DNA from: JACCTI01 sp051005695
GTDB lineage: Bacteria > Verrucomicrobiota > Verrucomicrobiia > Chthoniobacterales > UBA10450
Assembly: GCA_051005695.1 (NCBI GenBank)
Contig: JBPCJC010000063.1
Coordinates: forward strand, 8,641-72,640
DNA length: 64,000 nt
Direction of reading: 5' to 3'
Part shown: one piece after another, positions 17,863-27,667 of the stretch
How positions within the stretch are numbered: position 1 is the first letter of the stretch
Layout of the letters: the number at the start of each line of letters is the position of its first letter
Program-made: the position numbers and the translations under genes
Notes under the pieces: model-generated
Told to the model about the DNA's origin: nothing
Databases searched by the model: none
Seen by the model: only the letters and a program-made list of their open reading frames with translations

Positions 17863-17879
17863 ATTGTGGTGTCGTTAGG

Positions 17880-20300
17880 TTATTCGGTTCGCAGTGCGAC
17901 GATCGGGTTGACCAAAGTCGCGCGCCGCGCCGGCATCAGGCAGGCGAAGAGCGCGACCGCCGCGAGAACCATCGTCGTCCCGCCGATCAAGGTCGGGTTA
18001 CTCGCCGAGACCTGGTAGAGTTGCGTGCTCAACAAACGTCCGCCGAGAAAGGCCGCGGCCAGGCCGACTCCGAGCCCGATGATTACCGGAGTCATTCCCT
18101 GCCTAACGACCAATCGGAGGACGTCCATGGTCTGCGCGCCCAAGGCCATGCGCACGCCGATCTCACCGGTGCGTTGTTCGACCGTGTAGGCGACCGCGCC
18201 GTAGATTCCGACCGCCGCCAGGACTAGGGCGACGCCGGCAAAAGCACCGAGCAAAGTCATCGTCAAACGCTGTTGGCCTAACGAGAGCCTAACGACTTCG
18301 GACATGGTCGTCGGCTGGATGATGGGCAGGCCGGGATCGAGCTTGTTCAGGGCCGCGCGCACGGTCGCCGCGATCGCCTCCGGTTTCAGCGGCGAGCGCA
18401 CGGTGACGTTGAAAAACGGCGCCGTCCGCTGCGGCCAAGGGCGATAGAATTCAACATCGTTTGTCCGATCCAGCCGAAGCGAACGGATGTTGCCGACTAC
18501 TCCGATGACTTCGACGATTTGGCCGATGCCGTTGTCGGTGCCGAAGTACATCCGCTGGCCAACCGGATCTTCGCCCGGGAAAAGTTTCTGCGCCGCGCCC
18601 TGGCTGATCAGGACCACCGGCGGTTTATCGAGACCGTCGCGCTCATCGAAATTTCGCCCGGCGAGCAACGGGATTCCGAAAGTTTTCAGGTAACCGGGCG
18701 AGACACTGTGGTTCTGGCCGAGGGGGCGCTGATTCACCGGCGGGGGCGCGCCGTCGACCCGCGCATAAGGCGAGCTGGAGTTTGCGCCACCTAACGGAAC
18801 GCCGTCGCTGATTGAAACCAGCTCGACGCCTGGCGCGTTTTTCAATTCCGCATCCAACCGTTCGACCGCGCGTGCGCGTGCGCCGTTATCCGGATAAGCC
18901 GCCTCCGGCAATCCGATTGCACCAACCCACATGTGATCGGAACGGAAGCCCGCGTCCTGGCTGCTCAAGCGCAGAAAGCTGGTGATTAACAAGGAAGCAC
19001 CCGCGAGCAGGACGACTGACAACCCGACCTGAATCGCCACCAGCGCGCGCCGGAAATGTTGTTGCCCGCGACTGCCGCTGACCGCACGCCCACCGTCTTT
19101 CAAACCATCGACCAGATCGGCGCGGGAACTTTGCCAGGCGGGATAAATGCCCATGACGAGGCCGGTGACGAGGGCGAGGCCGAGGGTGAAAAGGAGCACC
19201 GGCGTGTTCAGCTCCACGCGTGCTTCCAGCGGAAGATTATCGAGCCCAAGCCGTGGGATGACAGAGATGACCCAGAGCGCCATCACCAGCCCGACCGCCC
19301 CGGCAATCAGACTAACGAGTGTGCTCTCGAGAACAAACAGCCTAACGACACCCTGGCGGGACGCGCCCAGTGCCATCCGCAGGGCAATCTCGCGGCGTCG
19401 TCCGCTGAAGCGCACGAGCAGGAGATTGGCAACGTTGCTGCAAGCAATCAGCAGAACCGCCCCGACCGCGGCGAGCAAAGTCAAAAACGCGGGCCGCAAA
19501 TTACCTGTGGCATCTTCGGAAGCAGAGAGTGCCGTGGGCGACCAGGAGTTGTCGGCGTTTTCGGGAAATTTCTCGCGATAACCACTCTGCAACGCGGGCA
19601 ACTGTGCGCGCACTTGCTCGATGGTCACGCCTGGTTTCATCCGCCCAATCACGCGCATGAAACTGACCCCGCGCATGATCCTGTCCGGCGGCAAGCCGGG
19701 CAATTGAAAGGGCTTCGTCGTCCAGATTTCCGCGTTCGGTCCCCACCAGGCGATCGGCATATTCGGCAACACCCCGACGATGGTGGTGGCGACGCCGTTG
19801 AGGTTAATGTTTCGGCCGACGACGTTCGGATCGGAGCCGAGGCGGTTGCGCCAAAAATTTGCACTCACGAGGGCGACGTCGGCCTTCATTTCCTCCTCCG
19901 GTAAAAAGAGCCGGCCGCGAATTGGGCGCACGCCTAACAAGTCAAAATAATTCGCGGTCACGTTGCTCCCGTTCAACTGCACCGGATCGCCCTGACCGGT
20001 CAGGATGTAACCAAAACCGGCGTCGGCTCCGAGCTGGGAAAAGACGGTTTGGGCGTCGCGATATTGCCAGAAACGCGGGACCGACATCGGCAGCTGGGTG
20101 AGATTGCGATCCTTCGCTTCAGCTTGCAGGCTGACGATCCGGCCCGGTTGATAATAAGGCAGACCGCGCAGGAAAAGATCGTTGATCAAACTGAAGATCG
20201 CGGTGTTCATCCCGATCCCGAGGGCGAGGGTGATGACGGTGAGGAAAGTGAAGCCGGGCGACTTCAAGAGTTGGCGGAGGGCGAAGCGGAGATCATTCAT
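17880..20300 (-). CDS. ADOP-type FtsX/MacB orphan ABC permease
   Basis: This 806-aa protein starts MNDLRFALRQLLKSPGFTFL. It has the same order as its neighbours: FtsX helix, MacB_PCD domain (about 30-250), three helices, a second MacB_PCD domain (about 430-650), and three C-terminal helices ending TLVNPIVALRTE. No ATPase domain is present. Sequence differs well enough from the flanking copies to suggest old duplication and different cargo. It ends 17 bp upstream of the 15403 gene start. It holds several octamers, including a close pair at 18278 and 18289. Confidence 0.88.
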   Translation of the reverse strand: MNDLRFALRQLLKSPGFTFLTVITLALGIGMNTAIFSLINDLFLRGLPYYQPGRIVSLQAEAKDRNLTQLPMSVPRFWQYRDAQTVFSQLGADAGFGYILTGQGDPVQLNGSNVTANYFDLLGVRPIRGRLFLPEEEMKADVALVSANFWRNRLGSDPNVVGRNINLNGVATTIVGVLPNMPIAWWGPNAEIWTTKPFQLPGLPPDRIMRGVSFMRVIGRMKPGVTIEQVRAQLPALQSGYREKFPENADNSWSPTALSASEDATGNLRPAFLTLLAAVGAVLLIACSNVANLLLVRFSGRRREIALRMALGASRQGVVRLFVLESTLVSLIAGAVGLVMALWVISVIPRLGLDNLPLEARVELNTPVLLFTLGLALVTGLVMGIYPAWQSSRADLVDGLKDGGRAVSGSRGQQHFRRALVAIQVGLSVVLLAGASLLITSFLRLSSQDAGFRSDHMWVGAIGLPEAAYPDNGARARAVERLDAELKNAPGVELVSISDGVPLGGANSSSPYARVDGAPPPVNQRPLGQNHSVSPGYLKTFGIPLLAGRNFDERDGLDKPPVVLISQGAAQKLFPGEDPVGQRMYFGTDNGIGQIVEVIGVVGNIRSLRLDRTNDVEFYRPWPQRTAPFFNVTVRSPLKPEAIAATVRAALNKLDPGLPIIQPTTMSEVVRLSLGQQRLTMTLLGAFAGVALVLAAVGIYGAVAYTVEQRTGEIGVRMALGAQTMDVLRLVVRQGMTPVIIGLGVGLAAAFLGGRLLSTQLYQVSASNPTLIGGTTMVLAAVALFACLMPARRATLVNPIVALRTE

Positions 20301-20390
20301 ATCATTTTGGATTTTCGATTGCAGGAATCAGGAGGAAAAACTTGTGAGGGCCAGGTCGATGGCAGCAGAATCTTCGTCGCGCGCGTGTCT

Positions 20391-21497
20391 TCATTTGGCG
20401 CCGGCGGCCTTCTCGCCGGCGAAGAATCGATTTGGGCGAAGGAAAATATGCTGCCCGGGATAATCGTAGGTGACGTGGAATCGACGAAGCACGCCCGCGC
20501 CGACCATCGGGCCAACGGCCTCGTTGCCGATCGTCGCCGCCTCGGTTCCGTGCAGGACGAAGGCGCCGATTTGAAATGAATTTGCGCGGACCACAGCGCC
20601 GCGCGCTGGCGCGCCGAGTCCGTGACCGACATTTGTGGAAAACCGGCCCGAAGCGCGCGCGACCGCCGGATGATCCGCCTCATCTTCGGAGCCGGAATCG
20701 ATCAGAAACAAATCCTTCACGATGGCGATGCCGGGCAAGGAAAGCGCCGCGCGCACGCGGATCCATTTTTTGTCGAAGGTCACAGGAATTTTTTCCGCAT
20801 CCGCTGGCGGGGTGAAGACTTCGGGCGCGGTGGCCGTGAGCGTGTTTGCTTCGTAATCCACCGCGACCACGTTTGCGGCGAAGAAATCGTAGCCGATGAT
20901 CCCTTCGATCGGCCGGCCCACGGAAGCCTCGAGGCCAGTTAGATCCGCGGCGGCAAATTCCACATCCGGCATTACCAGGCCCGGCACTTCGAAGCGCACA
21001 TGCCGCGCAAATTCGATCGGGATCTTCCCCGTCCCCGCGCCGCCGATACTTCCGCTGCCCTCGAGCGGAATCGTTAATTCCTGCGCGAGTTTCTTTTCGA
21101 GCAGCATCCGGCTGGCGCCCGTATCGAGAACAAACCAGCGCGGCGGCGCTTGATTAAGCCTTACCGGCACGAAGACGAGGCCATCGAGCGTTTCGATTTT
21201 GAAGCTCGTGCTGTGCTGTGGATTCTCGAACTCGACAGGATTGGCGGAGGCCGCCTGGTGCGTGATCGCCGCTACGCCAGTCAGGGCAAGGACGACGATA
21301 AATCTCGGGGAGAATGGATCGTGATTACGTATGGGTTTGCTGATTACCCGGCCGATGATCCCGCGGCGGATTTTCTCCGGATGGTACCTTTCGCCTAACG
21401 AGTACTCCCGTAGGAAAGTTCGTTTTGGCAGAATGCCAAAACTAGCACGCAAGATGCGTGCGCTCCTCAGAAGCAAATGCGACGCGCGCGGGTTCAT
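20391..21497 (-). CDS. Secreted retropepsin-like aspartyl protease
   Basis: This 368-aa protein has two aspartyl-protease half-domains. The first active-site loop is VLDTGASRMLL (Asp-Thr-Gly). A second loop, FLIDSGSEDEA (Asp-Ser-Gly), lies about 120 residues later. GIIGYDFF and GAGVLRRF are the usual hydrophobic-hydrophobic-Gly motifs that complete each lobe, so one chain could form the whole site. A signal-like helix (FIVVLALTGVAAITHQAASA) lies at about residues 65-85. The start ATG 21497 overlaps the stop of the preceding permease as ATGA, which supports it despite the long leader. It is probably periplasmic and perhaps acts on products or partners of the permease array. Confidence 0.78.
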   Translation of the reverse strand: MNPRASHLLLRSARILRASFGILPKRTFLREYSLGERYHPEKIRRGIIGRVISKPIRNHDPFSPRFIVVLALTGVAAITHQAASANPVEFENPQHSTSFKIETLDGLVFVPVRLNQAPPRWFVLDTGASRMLLEKKLAQELTIPLEGSGSIGGAGTGKIPIEFARHVRFEVPGLVMPDVEFAAADLTGLEASVGRPIEGIIGYDFFAANVVAVDYEANTLTATAPEVFTPPADAEKIPVTFDKKWIRVRAALSLPGIAIVKDLFLIDSGSEDEADHPAVARASGRFSTNVGHGLGAPARGAVVRANSFQIGAFVLHGTEAATIGNEAVGPMVGAGVLRRFHVTYDYPGQHIFLRPNRFFAGEKAAGAK

Positions 21498-23911
21498 TCG
21501 GAACGAAGCGTGATCATCGGATCCACCCGCGAGGCCCGGCGCGCGGGAATCCAGCAGGCAAACAACGCGGTCACGGCGAGGAGCAGACTAACGAGTAGAT
21601 AAATCACCGGATCGCTCGCATTGACCCCGAAGAGCAAGCTGCGCATGAGCCGCGACAAGGCGATCGCGGCCGCGAAGCCGATGAGCAAACCCGCCACGAG
21701 CAAACGCAAGCCCTGCCCGAGCATCAGACTAACGACTTGTGAACGTTGTGCCCCGAGCACGAGGCGCAGTCCGATTTCACGAGTGCGGCGGAGGCCGTTG
21801 TAAGCCATCACGCCGTAGATGCCGATGACCGCGAGAGTCAGCGCGAGCCCGGCGAAAGCGGTCAACAAAAAGCTCAGGAGGCGCGGTGTAGCCCAGGTTT
21901 CTTCGACTCGATCCTGCATGGTGCGGAACTCAAACGCGGGCTGCGCCGGATCGAGCGCGGCGACGATTTGACGAATCGGTTCCTCGAGGGCTTTCGGTGC
22001 GAGCGTAGTTCGCAAGAGGATCACCAGCCCGGTCTGCGGAAATTGCCCCATCGCCAGATAGGCCTGCGGCAGCGAACTGGTTTCATCGAACCCGTAAACC
22101 TTCAGGTGCGGAACGAGACCGATGACCGTCATCCATTTCCGGTCGCCCTGCTCGCCGACCGCCATCCGGATTTTTTTGCCGATCGGATCCTGTCCGGGAA
22201 AACAACGCTCGGCCAGCAGTTGATCGATGATCAAAACGGCCGGCGATTTTTCGTTGTCGCGCGCATCAAACATTCGTCCGCGCAAAAGCGGAGTCGCGAG
22301 CGCATGGAAATAATCTTCGGTGGTCACCGCCATTTCTACGGAAGGCATCTGGCCGGGCGGCGGTTCCTCCTTTCCTTCGGCGAGGTAACCGGTCTGCCAG
22401 CCGGTCATCAGCGGCGGATTGACTCCGATGGCGGCATGTTGCACGCCCGGAATCGCGCTCAGCCTGTCGAGCAATGCATTCGAGAACGAAAGGATCTTTG
22501 CGTGATCGGAATTAGAAGGCTCGGGCAGATCGAGCCGCGAGGTCATCAAACCGGTCGGTTCGTAACCGAGCGGGAGCGCGCGCGCGTTCGCGAAACTCTT
22601 GAGCACGAAAGCGGCGGCAGTCAGAAGGACGAGGGTCAGCGCGACCTCGACCACGACTAACAAGTCGCGCGAACGCCGCGCGCTCGGTCCGTCGGAACTG
22701 CCGTGGCCGCCGGCCTTGAGCGCGAATTGCAAATCGGCCCGCGAAGTATGCAAGGCCGGCCAGAGCCCGAAGAGCACGCTGGTCAGTAAAGAAGTCGTTA
22801 GGCTGAACGCCAGGACCCAGCCATCGAGGGTAATATTTTGGAATCGCGGGGCGCCCGGTGGCGAGAGCGCGACCAGAAAATCGCGGCTCCAGGCAGCGAG
22901 AAAAATTCCGAGCGTTCCGCCGAGTAACGCGAGGACGGCGCTCTCGACTAACAATTGCCGCGCGATCTGCCAGCGGGAGGCGCCGACGGCGGCGCGGACG
23001 GCAAACTCCCGCGCCCGCGCCGCTCCGCGAGCCGCGAGCAAGTTCGCCAAGTTCACGCAGGCGATCAGCAAAACCAGCGCGACCGCGCCGCGCAAAAGCG
23101 CGAGGCTGGAGCGATATTGGCCGACCTGATTTTCCAGGAGCCGGGTGACGTTGACGCCGATCTTCGAATTCGATTCCGGATATTGTTTCGCCAGCCGCGC
23201 GGCGATGGTGCTCAGCTCAGCTTGCGCTTTTTCAATGGTCACTCCCGGTTTCAATCGCGCCCAACCGAAGAGGCCCGGATGATTATCGCGCGTCTGCCAG
23301 CCTAACGAGTCTGTCCGGCGCATAAGTGGAAACCAAACGTCGACCGCGCGCGGCGAAAACATCTGCGGCGGCATCACCCCGATGACGGTGTAGGGCTGGT
23401 TCCCGAAATTCACCGACTGGCCGAGGATCGCGGGATCGCGCTGGAAAACGCGCTGCCAAAGTTTGTCGCTAATGACCGCGAGCATCGGCCCGCCGACGCG
23501 ATCTTCCTCTGCGGTGAAAGTGCGCCCGAGCTGTGGCGCCAGGCCGATGACCTTGAAGAAATTGGCGGTCACGAGCGCGCCGGAAACCTGCTCCGGAGCG
23601 TGCTCGGTCAGGCCGCTGAGATTGTAGGATTCGCGCCGGCTGACGGCGATTTCCTGGAAGACGGTGTTGTCGCGTTTCCAATCCAGATAATCCGGAAACG
23701 AAACCGAAATTTGCGGTTGATCCTGATCCGACTCGCTGACGATGGTGAGCTGATCCGGTTCCGGATACGGCAGCGGTTTCAGCAGGACCGCGTAGATCAC
23801 CGAAAAGATGGCGGTGTTGGCGCCGATCCCGAGCGCCAGCGTGAGCACGGCGACGAAAGTGAACCCGGGAGATTTGCGCAGCTGACGAAGAGCGAAGCGA
23901 AGATCTTTCAT
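21494..23911 (-). CDS. ADOP-type FtsX/MacB orphan ABC permease
   Basis: This 805-aa permease starts MKDLRFALRQLRKSPGFTFV and ends SRVDPMITLRSE. It has the duplicated FtsX/MacB layout of the three other copies in this cluster and no ATPase domain. Its stop overlaps the start of the aspartyl protease gene (ATGA at 21494-21497), so the two are likely translated together. It is the first gene of the apparent permease operon; the DUF4097 gene lies 68 bp upstream on the same strand and may be part of it. Confidence 0.88.
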   Translation of the reverse strand: MKDLRFALRQLRKSPGFTFVAVLTLALGIGANTAIFSVIYAVLLKPLPYPEPDQLTIVSESDQDQPQISVSFPDYLDWKRDNTVFQEIAVSRRESYNLSGLTEHAPEQVSGALVTANFFKVIGLAPQLGRTFTAEEDRVGGPMLAVISDKLWQRVFQRDPAILGQSVNFGNQPYTVIGVMPPQMFSPRAVDVWFPLMRRTDSLGWQTRDNHPGLFGWARLKPGVTIEKAQAELSTIAARLAKQYPESNSKIGVNVTRLLENQVGQYRSSLALLRGAVALVLLIACVNLANLLAARGAARAREFAVRAAVGASRWQIARQLLVESAVLALLGGTLGIFLAAWSRDFLVALSPPGAPRFQNITLDGWVLAFSLTTSLLTSVLFGLWPALHTSRADLQFALKAGGHGSSDGPSARRSRDLLVVVEVALTLVLLTAAAFVLKSFANARALPLGYEPTGLMTSRLDLPEPSNSDHAKILSFSNALLDRLSAIPGVQHAAIGVNPPLMTGWQTGYLAEGKEEPPPGQMPSVEMAVTTEDYFHALATPLLRGRMFDARDNEKSPAVLIIDQLLAERCFPGQDPIGKKIRMAVGEQGDRKWMTVIGLVPHLKVYGFDETSSLPQAYLAMGQFPQTGLVILLRTTLAPKALEEPIRQIVAALDPAQPAFEFRTMQDRVEETWATPRLLSFLLTAFAGLALTLAVIGIYGVMAYNGLRRTREIGLRLVLGAQRSQVVSLMLGQGLRLLVAGLLIGFAAAIALSRLMRSLLFGVNASDPVIYLLVSLLLAVTALFACWIPARRASRVDPMITLRSE

Positions 23912-23979
23912 CTGCTTTTCGGTTTGCTGAATTCGGCCGGCTTCACTGGCTCCTTGCGATCAGCGCTTAGCATCTCCGT

Positions 23980-24984
23980 TCACTGCATCGCGGTTTGCGC
24001 AGAAGTAGAGCGAATGGAAATGCTGCCGGCGCTCGAGCGCAGAATGACGGACTTGCCGCCGCCATTGATCGCGCCCCGGAGTTCGTCGCGTTCCGCGCGG
24101 CTGGCGACAATCGGGAGCTCATTCGAAACCGAGCCCATGTTCGCTTTGGCTTCAACGTTGCAGGCTGCGTTCGATGGGACCGCGAGCTCGATGCTGCCCG
24201 CGGAGCTGGTCAATTCGACCTCGCCAGGCAGCGGAGCGAGCAACGAGGCAAAAATGGAACCGCCGGAAGTTTTGCCACTGACGCGCCCGTTGATTTTTTC
24301 AAAGATCAACTTGCCGCCGCTGGTCCGCACAACTGCGTTGCCATTAAAATTACGCACACTGATCGAGCCGCCGGAAGTGCGCGCTTCGAGTTCGCCGCTG
24401 CCCTCGGTGGCCGTGATTCCGCCGCCGCTGGTGCGCACGTCGAGACTGCCGTCGCAGTTTTTCAAAGTGATGTTGCCGCCGCTGGTTTTCGCGGTCAGCG
24501 GCCCGTTCAAGTGATCGAGCTTCAACTTGCCGCCACCGGTCGCGGCCAACGTCGTCCCGGTGATGCCACTGGCCGCGACCATTCCCCCACCCGTCTTCAG
24601 ATCGAGGTTAAATTTCTTCGGCACACGCAGGATGTACTGCGCGTCCATCATCGTGTTGCAGGTCCAATCCCAGGATTTCTCTTCCAGGCGGCGGGCGCAC
24701 AGCTTGACGGTGCTGCCTTCCTTGGTGATCACGATCGGCACTTCGGCGAGGTATTGTTTCTCGCGCGCTTCGTCGGTGGTTTCGATTTTGCGATGCGCTT
24801 CGATGGTCACCTTGTTGTCCGCGCCGGCCGCAACTTCGATCGTTCCGAATGCGACATCGACGACGAGATTTTCGCCGGCGGTCGCGTCGAGTTCGCGGTT
24901 GATCGTTTCTTCGGATAACCCAAAAACGCGCGTTGCCCCGAGCGCAAAGAGGAGCGCGAGTGTAGCGGAAAGCAAAATTTTCAT
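23980..24984 (-). CDS. DUF4097 family secreted beta-helix protein
   Basis: From ATG 24984 this is a 334-aa protein with a signal peptide (MKILLSATLALLFALGATRVFG). The body is a right-handed beta-solenoid built of repeats close to 18 residues. Each repeat holds TSGG (KTSGGNITL, RTSGGGITA, RTSGGSISV, RTSGGKLIF, KTSGGSIFA), at about residues 135-265. DUF4097 proteins are found near stress regulators and permeases, but their role is not known. It may be exported and surface-bound. It could be read together with the ADOP permeases downstream. Confidence 0.85.
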   Translation of the reverse strand: MKILLSATLALLFALGATRVFGLSEETINRELDATAGENLVVDVAFGTIEVAAGADNKVTIEAHRKIETTDEAREKQYLAEVPIVITKEGSTVKLCARRLEEKSWDWTCNTMMDAQYILRVPKKFNLDLKTGGGMVAASGITGTTLAATGGGKLKLDHLNGPLTAKTSGGNITLKNCDGSLDVRTSGGGITATEGSGELEARTSGGSISVRNFNGNAVVRTSGGKLIFEKINGRVSGKTSGGSIFASLLAPLPGEVELTSSAGSIELAVPSNAACNVEAKANMGSVSNELPIVASRAERDELRGAINGGGKSVILRSSAGSISIRSTSAQTAMQ

Positions 24985-25152
24985 CGCGGGAAATGGGAGC
25001 TTTGGCAATCCCTTTGCAGGGTGTGTGCCAAGGTCGCGGCGGAGTTTCTACTCCGTGCGCGCGAGCGAGTTAGGCGGACACGCCAACTACTCGTTAGGCC
25101 GGCGTTGTCCCAACCGCGGGATTTTGCTGTCCCGCTTCCGCGACCGTTTGAA

Positions 25153-26259
25153 TTACTGCCGCGCCAGCCGGCGAAACATCCACGCACCCAGAACCAGAAA
25201 GAGCAGGTTCGGGAACCAAACGAGCAACTCCGGATGAACCCGGCCGTTGCCGCGGAGCGTGTCGGCCGCGATCACAAACAGAAAATACGAGAAGGCCACC
25301 ACCAGGCTGAGCAAGTAGCCCAGCGAGGTCTCGCGCCGATGCGCGGTGATCCCGAGCGGCACCGCCATGAGCGCGAAAGCCATGCAGGAAAACGGAAACG
25401 AAAAGCGTTTACTGATCTCGGTGCGACTGGCGCTCTGCGCGCCGGTGTCGCCCGTTTTCAATTGTTCCAGCAACTGCTCGAGCGAAAGCGCGGAGCGGCT
25501 GGTGCGTTTTTTTTCCTTTTGATACAACTCCTCGAGTCCGATCGGCAGCGTCCCTTCGGCCATGTTGATCCCATCGCGAATTTTCCGCAGATCGTACGGC
25601 GCGGCTTCATCGCGCTGCTGGTAGCGCGCATTATAAAGATGCATCAGGATGCGCTGGTTCGGCAGATCGGCCTCGAGCGTGCCGCTCTTCGCGTAGGTCA
25701 CGCGCATCGGCACGGAGTCTTCGTTCAACTCGAAGACGGTGATGTTCTCCAGCTTGTTCCCCTCCTTTTTGCCGACGTAAATCTTGCGGCCGGGAAATTG
25801 ATCGATCACCTGATCGCTCCCGAAAAGCGCCATCGGATTGCGCGTCGCCAGGTCGAAAATCGTGCTCCGTAATTTTGCCTGCGCGGCCGGTGCGACGAGC
25901 ACATTCAGCCAGAGACAAATGCCGGTGCAAGCAATCGCGATCACCGCCAGCGACGCGCAAATCCGGCCAATGCTAACGCCATTCGACCGGAGGGCGACGA
26001 GCTCGTTGTCCGCCGAGAGCCGGCCGAAGACGAGCAGGATCGCAGTCAACAATCCCCACGGGATCGTGAAGATTAGCGAGTAGGGCAGCACATAGGCGAT
26101 GAAAGTGAAAAGATATTCCGCGGGGACGTCCTGATTCACCAGCAGCGGCAGGAGCCGTCGAAAAATATTTCCCACCACCAGGACGAGACTCAAAACGGCC
26201 ACCGCGAAAAACAGATCCACGAGCAGTTCGCGGCTGATGAATCGGTCGATCAGTTTCAT
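25153..26259 (-). CDS. LptF/LptG family LPS-transport permease
   Basis: This 368-aa protein has three N-terminal helices (residues about 12-35, 50-80, 95-125), a periplasmic beta-jellyroll domain (about 130-275) and three C-terminal helices. It begins MKLIDRFISRELLVDL, typical of YjgP/YjgQ. It works with LptB ATPase to pull lipopolysaccharide from the inner membrane. LptF and LptG are usually a pair; only one is in view. The 168-bp gap between it and the DUF4097 gene holds one octamer (25090) and nothing else I can identify. Confidence 0.9.
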   Translation of the reverse strand: MKLIDRFISRELLVDLFFAVAVLSLVLVVGNIFRRLLPLLVNQDVPAEYLFTFIAYVLPYSLIFTIPWGLLTAILLVFGRLSADNELVALRSNGVSIGRICASLAVIAIACTGICLWLNVLVAPAAQAKLRSTIFDLATRNPMALFGSDQVIDQFPGRKIYVGKKEGNKLENITVFELNEDSVPMRVTYAKSGTLEADLPNQRILMHLYNARYQQRDEAAPYDLRKIRDGINMAEGTLPIGLEELYQKEKKRTSRSALSLEQLLEQLKTGDTGAQSASRTEISKRFSFPFSCMAFALMAVPLGITAHRRETSLGYLLSLVVAFSYFLFVIAADTLRGNGRVHPELLVWFPNLLFLVLGAWMFRRLARQ

Positions 26260-26362
26260 CTTCGTTCGCCCGAAGGTAGCACAGGCGTTCGCCGATGGTT
26301 TGCCTGTTCCGCACGGCCTTGCTTTGCGTCCGCGGCGCCTCTTGCTAAGGTCGCGACGTACG

Positions 26363-27667
26363 ATGCAGCGCGAAGACTACGAAGTGGCAATCATTGGCGG
26401 CGGACCGGCGGGAAGCACCGCGGCCGCGCTCCTCGCGCGCGCTGGCCGGCGGGTGGTCGTTTTGGAACGCGATAAGTTTCCGCGTTTTCACATCGGCGAA
26501 TCGCTGCTGCCTTTCAGCATGAAGGCCTTCACCCGGCTCGGCTTGCACGAAAAATTCCAGCGTGCCGGGTTCATGGAAAAATTTGGCGGCGAAATGTACG
26601 GCGCCTGCGGCGAAGACGGCGTGAAATTTTATTTCGAGGACGGCTTCCGTTCGCAAACCGATCGGGCCTATCAGGTCACGCGCTCGGAATTCGATAAACT
26701 CCTGCTTGATCACGCCGCGGAAAGTGGCGCGGAAGTGCGCGAGGAAACCACGGTCGAGAAGTTGGACTTCAGCGCCGACGAGGTGCGTTTGCGGATCGCG
26801 CGCAAGGATGCCGACGCCTCGGAGTTGCGCGCCAAATATGTCATCGACGCCAGCGGGCGAAATTCGCTCATCGGCGCGAAGTTCCAGCTCAAGCAGAGCT
26901 ACCCGCACCTGCAAAAAATTTCCATCTTCGCGCACTACGATGGTCTCGTTAGGGCGGAAGGACGCGACGGCACTTTGACCCGGATGGTGCGCGCGCTCGA
27001 TCGCTGGTTCTGGGTCATTCCCCTGACGGAAGGACGAACCAGCATCGGCGTGGTCCTCGATGCCGCGGTCTTCAAGAAATCCGGGCGGACGCCGGAAGAA
27101 TTTCTTGAACACGCGCTCGCCGAACAACCGTTGATCGCGCGCCGCATGGAGTCGGCCGAGCGCGCCGGCCCGGTGAATGTGGCCGCGGATTTTTCCTATC
27201 GAAATTCTCGCCTGACAGGTGATCGCTGGATGCTCGCGGGTGATGCCGCCGGCTTCATCGATCCGGTTTTCAGCAGCGGAGTTTTCCTCGCCGTCCTCGG
27301 CGGTGAGCAGTGCGCGGATATTTTGCATGAAGTTCTCGATCGTCCGCAAAAACGCCGCCGGCTTTTCGCGCGTTATGAAAAAAACATTAACAAAGCGATG
27401 GATGTTTACCTGCGTTTTGTGAACGCCTGGTATTCGAAGGAATTCATCGAAGTCTTTTTGCATCCGCAGGACCTGTTTCAAATTCCTCCAGCCGTGAATG
27501 CAGTCCTGGCCGGCAACGTCGGCACCAGTTGGGCCGTGCGCTGGCGCATGGAAATTTTTTACTTGTTAGTCCGGCTGCAAAAATATTTCCCGCTCTGCCC
27601 GCGGCGCACTCTTTTGCCGGAAGTGTCGCCGACGCCGGTCCGCGAAACCATGGAGACGATGTCATGA
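26363..27667 (+). CDS. FAD-dependent oxidoreductase (halogenase / geranylgeranyl-reductase type)
   Basis: From ATG 26363 (MQREDYEVAI) this is a 434-aa flavoprotein. The dinucleotide site IIGGGPAGSTAAALL is at residues 9-23. ERDKFPRFHIGESLLP is the hallmark of the tryptophan-halogenase and geranylgeranyl-reductase group. The second FAD loop is DRWMLAGDAAGFIDPVFSSG. The halogenase Lys/WxWxIP motif reads WFWVIPL. It overlaps the next gene by ATGA and starts a four-gene operon with a lipoprotein, an MMPL exporter and LolA, as seen in aryl-polyene-type gene clusters. It probably reduces or oxidises a lipid-linked polyene or similar product. Confidence 0.85.
   Translation: MQREDYEVAIIGGGPAGSTAAALLARAGRRVVVLERDKFPRFHIGESLLPFSMKAFTRLGLHEKFQRAGFMEKFGGEMYGACGEDGVKFYFEDGFRSQTDRAYQVTRSEFDKLLLDHAAESGAEVREETTVEKLDFSADEVRLRIARKDADASELRAKYVIDASGRNSLIGAKFQLKQSYPHLQKISIFAHYDGLVRAEGRDGTLTRMVRALDRWFWVIPLTEGRTSIGVVLDAAVFKKSGRTPEEFLEHALAEQPLIARRMESAERAGPVNVAADFSYRNSRLTGDRWMLAGDAAGFIDPVFSSGVFLAVLGGEQCADILHEVLDRPQKRRRLFARYEKNINKAMDVYLRFVNAWYSKEFIEVFLHPQDLFQIPPAVNAVLAGNVGTSWAVRWRMEIFYLLVRLQKYFPLCPRRTLLPEVSPTPVRETMETMS

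Noticed and set aside
15112..20579. Long plus-strand frames opposite the ADOP permeases (for example 15112-15933, 16454-17263 and 19056-19904)
   Set aside because: They are Arg-rich and low-complexity mirror frames of strongly supported minus-strand genes, as expected in GC-rich coding DNA.
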